Source: CAZQSL01 sp964595945
GTDB taxonomy: Bacteria > UBP15 > UBA6099 > JAJRTR01
Length of the DNA stretch: 64,000 nt
Direction: 5' to 3'
Assembly: GCA_964595945.1 (NCBI GenBank)
Contig: CAZQSL010000003.1
Coordinates: 1-64,000 of the forward strand
The notes under the pieces are model-generated. The model was not told the DNA's origin. It saw only the letters and a list, made by a program, of their open reading frames with translations, and made no database searches. Position numbers and translations under genes: made by a program. This document shows, piece after piece, positions 8,345 to 16,642 of the stretch (positions are counted from its first letter, which is position 1; each line of letters starts with the position of its first letter).

Positions 8345-10468
8345 TTAGTTGACGTGTTCGGGGGCAAGGGGGATGGCGATGGTGAATTTCGATCCTATTC
8401 CCGTGCCGGTTTCTACAGATATGGTGCCGTTGTGTTTTTCGACGATTGTTTTTACGATGGCGAGCCCGAATCCCATGCCGTAGGATTTAGTGGTGAACAG
8501 CGGCTGGAAAATCCTGTCGAGGTCTTCGGGCGGTATGCCGGCGCCGGTGTCCGAGATAGTGATGTCTCCTGTTTCGATGCCGTCGTGTGTTGCCGTGGAA
8601 AGGGTGATCGTGATACTTCCGTTGCCGGAGATGGCCTGTACGGCGTTTTGCAGCAGGTTGTTGATGGCGACTATCAACTGTTGTTTGTCGAACATAACAA
8701 TAACAGGCGATGAGGGCGTAAAGGTTTCACAGGAGATGCGCTCTGGGATGGAGTCGGGAGCGATGAGAGAGGGGAGGGCGGATGAGAGGTCGATGGGTGT
8801 CATATCCGGGTCGCCCTGTCTTGTGAGGCTGAGCATGCTGTCGATGATGGAGAGGGAGTGGTCTATCTGTTTTCTGATGCGTTCGAGGGCGGAAGTGATT
8901 TTTTCGTCGCCGGAGGGCAGGCGCATACGGAGGAAGTAGACGGAGTTGGAGATGACGGACAGGGGGTTTCGGATTTCGTGGGCGACGCTGCCGGCGAAAC
9001 GGCCGAGGATGGCGAGGCGTTCGGAGGTGAGGAGCCTGTCCTGCATGGCGGTAAGTTCGGCGGTGCGTTCTTCGACGAGGTCTTCGAGGTGGCGGCGGTA
9101 GCGGTTGAGTTCGTGTTCGACATTTTTCCGGGTAGTGATGTCGCGGGAAGTGCCGACCATTCTGATGGGTGTGCCGTCGGGGTTTCGTTCGTTGATTTTG
9201 CCCCGTGACTGCAGCCATATTTCCTTGTTATCGATGCCGGTGATTCTGTATTCGGCTTCGAACATCTGAGTCTTGCCTGCGGCGTGGTCGAGGAATTTCT
9301 GGTGGACTGCGTCGCGGTCGTCGGGGTGGAGCCCCTGTATCCATCTGTCGTAGGTGATTACGTCGGCTCCGAAATGGTCTCTGGTCGAGTCGTCCCATAT
9401 CCCGGTGATTTCGCCTTTTGTGTAGTTGATATCCCAGAGGTGGAGTTCGGAGCCCTGGATGGCGAGGGCGAGTTGCTGTTCGCTTTTTTTGAGAGCGGTT
9501 TCGACGCGTTTGCGTTCGGTGAGTTCCTGCTTGAGCTGGCGGGTGCGAGTAGTGACGAGTTTTTTGAGCGAGTAAAGCCAGATGGAGATGATCAGTATTG
9601 CCAGCAGCACCGGCAGTGCGATGTAAATGAAGAATTTCGAGTATCGTTCGCGGATATACTGTTTTTCATAGATGCCGAACCATTTATTGTAGATTTTCTG
9701 ATATTCGCCGCGGATTTTAAGGTCGTTGAGTCCTTCGTTGAGTTTCATACGGAGTCTGTCGTTGCCCTCTCTGACCGCGAATCCGTAGTGGACGGGCATA
9801 AACCGGGTTTCGATAGCCCTGATGTTATTGAGTCCGTACTGGTTGACGAAGTAGTATCCCTGGTGGTAGTTGATGAGGGCGCAGTCGCCCTTGCCTGATG
9901 CGAGCATACGCATGGCGTCGATCTGTGTGTCGGCGAGGACGAGTTTTCGGGTCAATGAGTTTTCGACAATGTAGTCGTGGAGTATGTCAGCTTTCTGCAC
10001 GATTATTTCTCTGTCTCTGATGTCGTCAATGCCGTGTATATCGCTGCCGTTTCTGACGAATGCCGTATGGAACATTTCCATGTGGGGGGTGGAAAAGTCG
10101 AATGATCTGTCGCGAAATTCCGATTGGGACAGGCCCATGAGCATGTCGATTTTGCCGGTTTCCGCGTCATTTCTGATCTTGTCCCACTTGCCGAGTCTGA
10201 TTTCGATTTTCATGCTGGTGATTTTGGCCACCGCGCGGATCATGTCAACGTTGTAGCCTGCCGGGCGGCCATTGTCCAGATACTCGAATGGCGGATATGC
10301 GAAGTCGCCGCCGGCTATGATCACCTTTTCGCCATGTTTGCGGGTGTTTTGCGCGAGCGCGGCGTGCGGCGCGGCCACGGCTATGATCGTCACCGCAGCC
10401 AGCATCGTCACGGCCTTTGCGCGGGCGGCCACGGCTGTCGTGAGCGATTTGCAGAATCCTGTCACCAT
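8345..10468 (-). CDS. Membrane sensor histidine kinase with periplasmic solute-binding (SBP_bac_3) domain and PAS domain
   Basis: 707 residues. An N-terminal signal or anchor (about 16-40) is followed by a family-3 amino-acid-type solute-binding domain (about 48-280: FAYPPFEYLDNGRPAGYNVDM, then KIDMLMGLSQ), a transmembrane helix near 285-308, a coiled linker, and a PAS/PAC domain ending in MVGTSRDITTRK. HisKA has its acceptor His (about residue 497) in SVAHEIRNPLS. HATPase has an N-box (NNLLQNAVQA) and G-boxes (DTGAGIP, FGLAIV). This resembles the periplasmic half of BvgS/EvgS, but without fused receiver or HPt domains; the receivers are in the next gene. Start: ATG 10468 has GGAA 6 bases upstream; ATG 10510 (14 codons longer) lacks a ribosome site. 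The ligand is unknown, perhaps an amino acid. Confidence 0.9.
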   Translation of the reverse strand: MVTGFCKSLTTAVAARAKAVTMLAAVTIIAVAAPHAALAQNTRKHGEKVIIAGGDFAYPPFEYLDNGRPAGYNVDMIRAVAKITSMKIEIRLGKWDKIRNDAETGKIDMLMGLSQSEFRDRSFDFSTPHMEMFHTAFVRNGSDIHGIDDIRDREIIVQKADILHDYIVENSLTRKLVLADTQIDAMRMLASGKGDCALINYHQGYYFVNQYGLNNIRAIETRFMPVHYGFAVREGNDRLRMKLNEGLNDLKIRGEYQKIYNKWFGIYEKQYIRERYSKFFIYIALPVLLAILIISIWLYSLKKLVTTRTRQLKQELTERKRVETALKKSEQQLALAIQGSELHLWDINYTKGEITGIWDDSTRDHFGADVITYDRWIQGLHPDDRDAVHQKFLDHAAGKTQMFEAEYRITGIDNKEIWLQSRGKINERNPDGTPIRMVGTSRDITTRKNVEHELNRYRRHLEDLVEERTAELTAMQDRLLTSERLAILGRFAGSVAHEIRNPLSVISNSVYFLRMRLPSGDEKITSALERIRKQIDHSLSIIDSMLSLTRQGDPDMTPIDLSSALPSLIAPDSIPERISCETFTPSSPVIVMFDKQQLIVAINNLLQNAVQAISGNGSITITLSTATHDGIETGDITISDTGAGIPPEDLDRIFQPLFTTKSYGMGFGLAIVKTIVEKHNGTISVETGTGIGSKFTIAIPLAPEHVN

Positions 10469-10575
10469 TGTTTTCCAATCTATTGCGGGACCGGCAGCGA
10501 CCAATACCATTGTTCTGTCAAATCAAGCCACCGATGATTATTTGTGGCTTGGATCATTTTGGGTTTGTTGCTTTC

Positions 10576-10602
10576 ATTATATCCATTTTTTGAAAAAAAC
10601 AA
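10576..10602 (-). promoter_or_regulatory. Candidate sigma70-type promoter for the sensor-kinase operon
   Basis: On the minus strand a perfect TATAAT (plus coordinates 10576-10581) is preceded by a weak TTGTTT-type -35 about 15-16 bases upstream, in an AT-rich block. It would give a leader of about 100 bases before the ATG at 10468. An inverted repeat at 10613-10624 lies just upstream. Confidence 0.4.
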
Positions 10603-10762
10603 ATAAAATTTTCGCCAAATGGCGATTTATCATATTGGTTTAGCCGGGATTTTGTCCTGAAAGCAGGGGCATTCGCCAACGTGGCAGTCTGACTGGGCCA
10701 GTCCCGGACTTCGGTTCCGAGGGGAAATCCATCAGGAGGCGGAAAACAAAAAAATGAAATGT

Positions 10763-10791
10763 CTTACAAAAACAGCTGGCCATAATATAAT
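10763..10791 (+). promoter_or_regulatory. Candidate sigma70-type promoter for the GT/cupin fusion gene
   Basis: CTTACA (10763-10768), a 17-base spacer and a perfect TATAAT (10786-10791). Predicted start near 10798 gives a leader of about 30 bases containing the ribosome site GGGGG at 10815-10819. Confidence 0.5.
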
Positions 10792-10827
10792 TTTACTGGA
10801 AGAAACCGAAATCTGGGGGATATGCGA

Positions 10828-12096
10828 ATGAAGATAGCATTGCTTGCACATAGCGAATTTCACCATCATATATCGCCGTCGCTGAGATATGCGGAGTATC
10901 TCGCGGGGCTGCTGGAGCATAGGGGAGCGAAAGTCGACATATTCGGATTCGGCTGCGGACGCCCCGGATGCTGTCTCGCAGCGGTCAGCGAGCTTTCCGC
11001 ATTTTTCGAAAAAGTCGATGACTACGAACTCGTACACTCTCTCGGCACGCTGATGCCGCTTGCCTTTGTACGGCAGTGCTCGATACCCCTCGCCGTAAGT
11101 GTCTACAGCAGTAACTGCGAAACGTCGTCAGCGCTCCTGATGAAGCACAACGGCGAAGCGAGCCTCTTCCCGGCATTTGCCGGCGCCATCGAGGCCGACG
11201 TCAAGACGCGGGCAGTCATCAATCCCGGCATGAAGATCGAAAAGATCGATTCGCCCACCGGCAAACAGGACTACGCGCTATGCCTTGCCGGCGCCGGCGC
11301 TGACATCGCTGTCCTAAAGTCGGTCGCTGCTTCGTGCATCAACAACCGGCTTTCGCTCAAGGTCGTCGCAGCCGCCAATATCGAAGACCTCCTTCGCTCC
11401 GAAGGTCTCGACGTCGTCATCCCAGACCCGGCACACGACTATCTCGCATGGCTGCACGACGCGGCAGTTTTCATACCCGCCGGCATCCCGCCCGCCGACT
11501 TCGTGCTCGGCGCCATCGAATCCATAGCCTATGGCACTCCAGTCGCAGCGCCGGATTCTTCTGTCGCTAGGACTACCGCCGGCTGCCTCCTGTCCGGCTA
11601 CAGGACCGGCGCTGTCGAATCATTCGACGCTGTCATCGCTGCCGCGCTCAATTTCGCCCCGCGCGAATGCCGCGACTATGCAGAGCGCGAATTTGTCTCA
11701 TTTGATCCCGCGCCGGCCCTCATCGACAATTATTCAGCTATCATCTCCTGCAACAAAAAAGAGGATCACCGTCCGTGGGGCTATTACAAAGTCCTCGCTG
11801 ACGAACACGATCACAAGGTCAAGCGCATCGTCGTATATCCCGGCCAGCGCCTCAGCCTTCAGCGTCACTTCCGCCGCAAGGAGCACTGGTACGTCGCGAT
11901 GGGCATAGCCGCCGTCACCCTCGGTGAAAAGGAAATCCATCTCACTGCGGGGGAAGCTGTCGACATCCCGCAGCACGAGTGGCACCGCATGCGCAATCCC
12001 GGCAGCGAAAACCTCACCTTTATCGAAGTCCAGATGGGTGATTACTTCGGCGAGGACGACATCGAGCGCGCACAGGACGACTACGGCCGCAGCTGA
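10828..12096 (+). CDS. Fusion protein: glycosyltransferase-like (GT-B) domain plus type II phosphomannose isomerase cupin
   Basis: 422 residues. The first 300 look like a GT-B glycosyltransferase fold: MKIALLAHSEFHHHISPSLR start, a glycine-rich N-terminal lobe, and a C-terminal lobe with IPAGIPPADFVLGAIESIAYGTPVAAP, the usual nucleotide-sugar region of family-4 enzymes; overall similarity is weak. From about residue 309 the sequence is clearly the mannose-6-phosphate isomerase type II cupin (RPWGYYKVL, VYPGQRLSLQRHF, EHWYVAMGIA, IPQHEWHRMRNPG, FIEVQMGDYFGEDDIER), with metal-binding His and Glu in place. This cupin is normally the C-terminus of ManC/GMP proteins; the usual nucleotidyltransferase half is replaced here. 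ATG 10828 is preferred to ATG 10822 because the GGGGG box lies 8 bases upstream. It probably acts in mannose-derived surface sugars. Confidence 0.75.
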   Translation: MKIALLAHSEFHHHISPSLRYAEYLAGLLEHRGAKVDIFGFGCGRPGCCLAAVSELSAFFEKVDDYELVHSLGTLMPLAFVRQCSIPLAVSVYSSNCETSSALLMKHNGEASLFPAFAGAIEADVKTRAVINPGMKIEKIDSPTGKQDYALCLAGAGADIAVLKSVAASCINNRLSLKVVAAANIEDLLRSEGLDVVIPDPAHDYLAWLHDAAVFIPAGIPPADFVLGAIESIAYGTPVAAPDSSVARTTAGCLLSGYRTGAVESFDAVIAAALNFAPRECRDYAEREFVSFDPAPALIDNYSAIISCNKKEDHRPWGYYKVLADEHDHKVKRIVVYPGQRLSLQRHFRRKEHWYVAMGIAAVTLGEKEIHLTAGEAVDIPQHEWHRMRNPGSENLTFIEVQMGDYFGEDDIERAQDDYGRS

Positions 12097-12140
12097 TCGC
12101 TGAGATTTCAGCAGAAGTAAAGTCGAAAAACTGCCTTCGG

Positions 12141-12167
12141 TGGATCCCCGTTTTCGAGGGAATGACA
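12141..12167 (-). repeat. Dispersed palindromic repeat of the GTCATTCCCGCGAAAGCGGGAATCC type
   Basis: Read on the minus strand this is GTCATTCCCTCG then AAAACGGGGATCC, matching a repeat family scattered through many proteobacterial and environmental genomes. Its spurious translations, SFPRKRGS in one frame and SVIPSKTGIH in another, are the recognisable hallmark. A more diverged copy lies at 48786. Confidence 0.55.
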
Positions 12168-12241
12168 GATGCAGGGCGTGGGGCTTCCGCACTCCGCTGC
12201 CGCGCCATACTATGTTATGCGACAAATTATTAACATTTACC

Positions 12242-12310
12242 TGCGGAGAAACCTTTTTCGAGAAAAAGGTTTCTCCGCACCTCTTCCAAAAAGCTTTGTA
12301 TGCTTAACTT
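12242..12310 (+). repeat. Hairpin repeat element, copy 1 (17-bp perfect stem)
   Basis: Arms at 12242-12258 and 12263-12279 are perfect complements of 17 bases around CGAG, followed by a conserved tail (CTCTTCCAAAAAGCTTT, then TATGCTTAACTT) to 12310. The same element occurs at 44737-44803 and, with the hairpin lost, inverted at 26897. All three sit between convergent genes. It could act as a two-way terminator or be a REP- or MITE-like mobile palindrome. Confidence 0.75.
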
Positions 12311-12522
12311 CTCTCCAAGTTACCGTTTCATTGTGCTACCCATCGTTATAGAAGCCTCATCAAAAAACTGATCTATTGAAAGCATGTTTGTATTATCCGT
12401 GTCAATCCGGGTCAGAAAGTCTTTTTTGTTTTTCCGATGCTACGCCGGATCATCTCGACAGACCATAACTATGCATAGGGAAATTCAATTGATATTTCGT
12501 ATGCTCGACAATCCCGCCGGCG

Positions 12523-14493
12523 TCACAAAACAGCATTCCACCGGCGCCGCCACGCCTCAAACATCAGGATGGTCCACAACATACGCTCGTGATCGTACAC
12601 CCCGGCGGCATGTTCGCGCCACTTTGACAGCAGTGCGTCCGTGTGGTACAGGCCGGTGTCGGCGAGCCGTTTTTCATCGAGCAGTTCAGATGCCCAATCC
12701 TTCATTTCATTTCTGATCCATTGGCCCACCGGCACTCCGAATCCCATTTTCGGTCTTTCGACCAGCTCACGCGGCACATGCCTGAAGAGGATATTGCGCA
12801 ACAGCACCTTAGCGGCAGCGCCGTCGTGTTTGAACTTGTGCGGCAGGCTCCAGGCGAATTCCACGACCCTGTGATCAATCACCGGCACCCTTGCTTCGAG
12901 AGCTACTGCCATACTTGCGCGGTCGACTTTCACGAGGATGTCATCGGGCAGGTATTGAGTGAGATCGGCGAACATCATGCGTTCGACAGGATCGGCAAGC
13001 TGCGGCAATTTCCGGGAGCCGGAAAGCACTGTGGGTGGCGCGGCAACATTGCGGTAAAGGTTCTTTGGGTCCGGGTAATTGAGCATCGAATTCGCATAGA
13101 ATGAATCAAAATTGCCGGCTCCTGCGGCGGCAGCCCTGAAGCGGGCCCGCCCGGGCATATTGGAAAAGTTTTTTCCGCGCGCACGCAATATCGGCATGGC
13201 GGGCAGCATCAGCCAGTTAAGACCGGGATTAGCGGCAGTCCTGAGAGATGCCGCGATCATCTGTCGCGCGAAGTAGGGTAATCTGGCGATGCGTGCCCAC
13301 CGTTCGCTTTCGGATCGGTAGCGGGTGTAACCGGCGAAAAGTTCGTCTCCGCCATCGCCGCTGAGAGCGACGGTGACATGCTGGCGGGTGAGTTTCGACA
13401 CAAGGTGGGTCGGTATCTGCGAGGCGTCGGCGAACGGTTCGTCGTACATGTCCGCAAGCATGGGAATTACCGCCATCGCTTCACGTGGAGTGACATACAT
13501 CTCCGTGTGGTCGGTGCCGAGATGCCGCGCCACCGCGGCCGCGTACTCCGATTCGTTGTATGACGGCTCGTTGAATCCGATTGTGAATGTTTTGATCTTC
13601 GACGTGCTCTGCGCCTGCATCAGCGCTGCGACGAGGCTTGAGTCGATGCCACCGGAGAGGAATGCTCCGAGCGGCACATCTGCTATCATGCGCAGGCGTA
13701 CGGAGTCGGCAAGCAGCGATTCGAGTTGGCTTTCCGCATCCTGGATGGTGCCGTCGAATCCGGTTTCAATCGCGCGCGAAACTGCATCCGAGGCGTCCCA
13801 ATAGCGTGTGATCGAAGGACATCGCGACTCGAATCCATGCCGGTCAATTTCAGCGATCGCGCCGGGCGGCAGTGTCGCGAAATCCCTGAACACGCAGTGT
13901 GGCGACGGGAAATAACCGTAGTGAAAATAGAGCGGAAGAGTCGCGTGGTCAATGACCGGCTCGAACCACGGGAGCGCGGAGAATGCCTTGAGTTCCGATG
14001 CGAAAACGAACCGGCCGCCGCACCAGCCATAGTAGAGAGGCTTGATGCCGAGGCGGTCTCGCACGATCGTCAGCCGGCGCGATCGCGCGTCCCAGAGTGC
14101 GAAAGCGAACATGCCGGTGAATTTCTTCACTGCGTTGGCGATCCCCCATTGCGCGCAGGATTCGAGGATCACTTCCGTGTCCGACCGGCCTCTGAACCTG
14201 CATCCTTCGGAGACGAGTTCACTGCGGATATCGGCTGCGTTGTAGACTTCGCCGTTATAGGCGATAGTCCAGTTGCCGCATCGGGAAGTCATGGGCTGTT
14301 TGCCGAGCGGAGACAGATCGACGATCGAAAGCCTGCGATGGCCGAAGGCCGCGACGCCGCCGGCATCGCACCATTCGCCCCTGTCGTCGGGGCCGCGATG
14401 GGCCATCGAGTCGGCCATCGCACCGGCCATCCTTTTCATTTCCGGCGGAGGAGTCCTGATGCTCCAGTCGCATATCCCGGCAATTCCGCACAT
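12523..14493 (-). CDS. asnB: Asparagine synthetase, glutamine-hydrolysing
   Basis: Makes asparagine, or amidates another carboxylate, from aspartate, ATP and glutamine in the cytosol. 656 residues. The N-terminal class II glutaminase domain begins MCGIAGI with catalytic Cys2, and carries MAHRGPDD, FGHRRLSIVDLS and YNGEVYN. The synthetase domain has the ATP-pyrophosphatase loop FLSGGIDSSLVAAL near residue 279 and ALSGDGGDELFAGYTRY. At about 650 aa it is of the long AsnB/AsnO type found in polysaccharide and secondary-metabolite clusters, not the 554-aa E. coli enzyme. ATG 14493 has AGGAAAG about 9 bases upstream. It lies 51 bases downstream of a TSUP-type transporter gene on the same strand. 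Confidence 0.93.
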   Translation of the reverse strand: MCGIAGICDWSIRTPPPEMKRMAGAMADSMAHRGPDDRGEWCDAGGVAAFGHRRLSIVDLSPLGKQPMTSRCGNWTIAYNGEVYNAADIRSELVSEGCRFRGRSDTEVILESCAQWGIANAVKKFTGMFAFALWDARSRRLTIVRDRLGIKPLYYGWCGGRFVFASELKAFSALPWFEPVIDHATLPLYFHYGYFPSPHCVFRDFATLPPGAIAEIDRHGFESRCPSITRYWDASDAVSRAIETGFDGTIQDAESQLESLLADSVRLRMIADVPLGAFLSGGIDSSLVAALMQAQSTSKIKTFTIGFNEPSYNESEYAAAVARHLGTDHTEMYVTPREAMAVIPMLADMYDEPFADASQIPTHLVSKLTRQHVTVALSGDGGDELFAGYTRYRSESERWARIARLPYFARQMIAASLRTAANPGLNWLMLPAMPILRARGKNFSNMPGRARFRAAAAGAGNFDSFYANSMLNYPDPKNLYRNVAAPPTVLSGSRKLPQLADPVERMMFADLTQYLPDDILVKVDRASMAVALEARVPVIDHRVVEFAWSLPHKFKHDGAAAKVLLRNILFRHVPRELVERPKMGFGVPVGQWIRNEMKDWASELLDEKRLADTGLYHTDALLSKWREHAAGVYDHERMLWTILMFEAWRRRWNAVL

Positions 14494-14544
14494 ATCGTTT
14501 CACTTTCCTGTCAGCGTAATTATGACGCACGGGGCAGGCATTTG

Positions 14545-15588
14545 TCAGCCGGCGGCAGGAAACATGGCAAAGAACAGCAGTCCGCCGGTAAATGCCGCAT
14601 AGAATGACGACATGAGGATATTGCGCGTCCGCTCGCTTGCGGTGGCGAGGAGAAACTCGGCAGCGGCGAACGCGAGCACGAATGACACTGCGCATAGCGA
14701 GACAAGCATGATGTCAGCGGCAGGAGCATGCACCGCGCCTGTCGCGGGAGAGGGCAGGCCGTAGCCGGCGGCGTGCACGGGCATAATGAGCCCATCCCTG
14801 ATGATGGCGCCCCGGGCTATCATTATGGCCGCAGTCACCACCGGCATGGCTGTCACGGTGGCGGGTACGTTTTCATTCAGTATGAATCTGTATACGAAAT
14901 ATACGAGTACGATCAGCATCCACAGCCATTCGCCGCCGCCGATGTATCCTGTCCAGAATCCCGTAACGAGGCCGGCCGGCACTGCCAATGCCCAGTGCCG
15001 CGGTATATGCTCCTCTCGGTCGATCATGCGCAGTATCGTCACGACGAGCACGAGGAAATAGACTATGCTCTCGACTGGTCTGTTGGACGCGAACCACGCG
15101 AACATATCGTTGAACAGCGGAGCCTGCGCCTTCGCGAGAGAAGATATCCATACGCCGGCAGCGCCGCCGGCGGCCATGGATAATATCGGGAACACTCTGA
15201 CTTTTCTATATGCGAGCGTGAAAATCGCGGCGCCAGCCGTCGCGAGAAACGGTATCCAGAGACTGAAATACTTCACGGGAATCAGACCGTACGGATATGA
15301 CGGCTCGAAGGCAAAGTCCCGCCCGAGGATGTCTCGCATGCCAGGCGAAACCGCCGCGCTGATCATCCCGGCGCCCCCGATGTTGCCAAAAAGCCCGGTG
15401 ACGAATCCCGCTCCGGTCGCGGAAACGAGTTTTTCCAGCGCAGAGCCGCCATCCCTTATCAGCGCCGGGGCAGAGAGCAGCGCCACGCCGATGATGCCGG
15501 CTGTCAGGAAAAACGGCACGAGTGTCGCATATCTGTTTTCCGGCGGCTTTTTGCCCCCCCGTTTTTTTGACGGCTTTTTCTTTGCCAC
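14545..15588 (-). CDS. TSUP (TauE/SafE-like) membrane transporter, lysine-rich N-terminus
   Basis: 347 residues, polytopic with about 8-9 helices. Two similar halves each carry a glycine-rich helix typical of TauE/SafE-like permeases: GAGFVTGLFGNIGGAGM and, in the second half, GLVTGFWTGYIGGGEW followed by LNENVPATVTAMPVVTAAI. Such proteins export sulfite, sulfonates or other organic anions; the substrate here is unknown. The N-terminus is strongly basic (AKKKPSKKRGGKK), suggesting a cytosolic N-terminus. Start: GTG 15588 is 6 bases after AAGGGA and gives M-A-K-K-K; ATG 15615 is the alternative and adds 9 residues. It probably shares a transcript with asnB. A second TSUP gene lies at 20926-21672. 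Confidence 0.7.
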   Translation of the reverse strand: MAKKKPSKKRGGKKPPENRYATLVPFFLTAGIIGVALLSAPALIRDGGSALEKLVSATGAGFVTGLFGNIGGAGMISAAVSPGMRDILGRDFAFEPSYPYGLIPVKYFSLWIPFLATAGAAIFTLAYRKVRVFPILSMAAGGAAGVWISSLAKAQAPLFNDMFAWFASNRPVESIVYFLVLVVTILRMIDREEHIPRHWALAVPAGLVTGFWTGYIGGGEWLWMLIVLVYFVYRFILNENVPATVTAMPVVTAAIMIARGAIIRDGLIMPVHAAGYGLPSPATGAVHAPAADIMLVSLCAVSFVLAFAAAEFLLATASERTRNILMSSFYAAFTGGLLFFAMFPAAG

Positions 15589-15743
15589 AAGATGTCCCTT
15601 TATCCTTTCATACATATACTATCCGTCCGCGACGCGATGTCTTGAACTCCCCATCTGCGGCCGTTATCCTCTCCGGGCAGTTCTTTTGCTCGCCGCTATG
15701 TATTAGAATATCCGCGTACAATTCGACGGAGGGTTGGCCGGAC

Positions 15744-16526
15744 ATGGATGCAGGCAGAGAGATGATCACGCGACTCGAATCTATCGCGGAAGTGGCCGCC
15801 GAAGTGGCGCTGTCTTACTATGGGCATGTGCGCGCCACGCAAAAGGCCGACAAGTCATGCGTCACCGAGGCCGACACGGCTATCGAAAGGATGCTGCGTG
15901 AAAACCTGCCAGGTATCGTCGAAGGCTCGATCGTCGTCGGCGAAGAGTACGTGACCGAAGATGGCCCGTTGCCCGAGTGGGTGTGGGTCGTCGATCCGAT
16001 AGACGGCACGGCGGTGTTTATCGACGGCCTGCCGCTCTTCTGCGTCAGCATCGGACTTGCCAGGCACGGCCAGCCCTATGCCGGCATCGTGCGGTTTCCA
16101 GTTACCGGTGACACATACGTGGCAGTCTCAGGCAGTGGCGCGTGGTACAACGGCGACCCCGTCACTGCCACTGGCGATCCCGCGCGGCTGGCGTCAGAGC
16201 TCGCCCTCTATGTCGACTCCAAGACTCATCGAGAGCACAACATCGCCTATCCAGGCAAGATACGCAGCCTCGGCTCCACGGCCGCCCACTTTTCGCTCGT
16301 GGGGCGCAGCGCAGGCGCAGGCGCGTTCGCTCGCGGCAAGGTCTGGGACTTTTTCGGAGCGGCGGCAGTGCTCATCGAAGCCGGTGGCGAAATCCGCTAC
16401 GAAGACGGCTCGCCCATCGACTGGCCCGCCACAATTTTCATGCGCGAACTCCTCCCGCAGCCCGTTCTCGGCACCATGCGGGGCCGGTGGCATCAGATCG
16501 CCAATTTCATTTCACCGCTTGCCTGA
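15744..16526 (+). CDS. Inositol monophosphatase family protein
   Basis: Mg-dependent, Li-sensitive-type sugar or nucleotide phosphatase. 260 residues. All metal-site motifs are present: E67 in VVGEEY, D84 and D87 in VDPIDGTA, and D202 in KVWDFFGAAAVLIEAGG. Family members hydrolyse inositol-1-phosphate, histidinol phosphate, fructose-1,6-bisphosphate or PAPS; nothing here decides between them. ATG 15744 is chosen since the conserved region starts at once and GGAGGG lies about 11 bases upstream; the longer open frame from 15522 runs antisense over the TSUP gene. It is divergent from that gene and is followed by efp after 116 bases. Confidence 0.88.
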   Translation: MDAGREMITRLESIAEVAAEVALSYYGHVRATQKADKSCVTEADTAIERMLRENLPGIVEGSIVVGEEYVTEDGPLPEWVWVVDPIDGTAVFIDGLPLFCVSIGLARHGQPYAGIVRFPVTGDTYVAVSGSGAWYNGDPVTATGDPARLASELALYVDSKTHREHNIAYPGKIRSLGSTAAHFSLVGRSAGAGAFARGKVWDFFGAAAVLIEAGGEIRYEDGSPIDWPATIFMRELLPQPVLGTMRGRWHQIANFISPLA

Positions 16527-16540
16527 CGGACATTCGCCAC

Positions 16541-16570
16541 TTGTATTTGTATATATGTTGAGGTTAGAAT
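16541..16570 (+). promoter_or_regulatory. Possible promoter of the efp operon
   Basis: TTGTAT (16541-16546) and TAGAAT (16565-16570) are 18 bases apart, upstream of the GTG start of efp. The -35 box is a weak match. Confidence 0.3.
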
Positions 16571-16642
16571 ACCTTCGGCAGAAAATGTGTGCCAACATTT
16601 CGGCGGTATCCTTTAACCCGCCCATCCAGTTTTGGGGGATTT

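Larger units (their letters stand above)
10469..10827. other. Divergent intergenic region between sensor kinase and GT/cupin fusion gene
   Basis: About 360 bases without a gene. From 10530 to 10640 it is AT-rich and holds a -10-like TATAAT for the kinase (minus strand) and an inverted repeat CGCCA-AA-TGGCG at 10613-10624, upstream of that promoter and possibly an operator. From 10643 to 10735 it becomes GC-rich with several pairable arms: CCGGGA (10644) with TCCCGG (10702), GCCA/TGGC around 10675-10685, and a GG-rich hairpin near 10709-10722. No known riboswitch consensus was recognised. From 10763 a promoter for the downstream gene follows. Confidence 0.6.
12097..12522. other. Convergent intergenic region with two repeat elements
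   Basis: 426 bases between the convergent fusion gene and asnB. It holds a small inverted repeat just after the stop (GCTGA/TCAGC near 12105), a GTCATTCCC-type dispersed repeat at 12141-12167, and the perfect 17-bp hairpin repeat at 12242-12310. The remaining AT-rich sequence (12311-12480) shows no convincing ORF. The 110-codon frame at 12384 overlaps asnB and is not credible. Confidence 0.6.

Noticed and set aside
10643..10735. Known riboswitch (GEMM-I, cobalamin, guanidine, FMN, T-box considered)
   Set aside because: None of the invariant blocks of these classes could be found on either strand; kept only as a low-interest candidate RNA.
12384..12716. 110-codon plus-strand frame between the fusion gene and asnB
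   Set aside because: Half of it is antisense to the conserved end of asnB; no ribosome site or motif.
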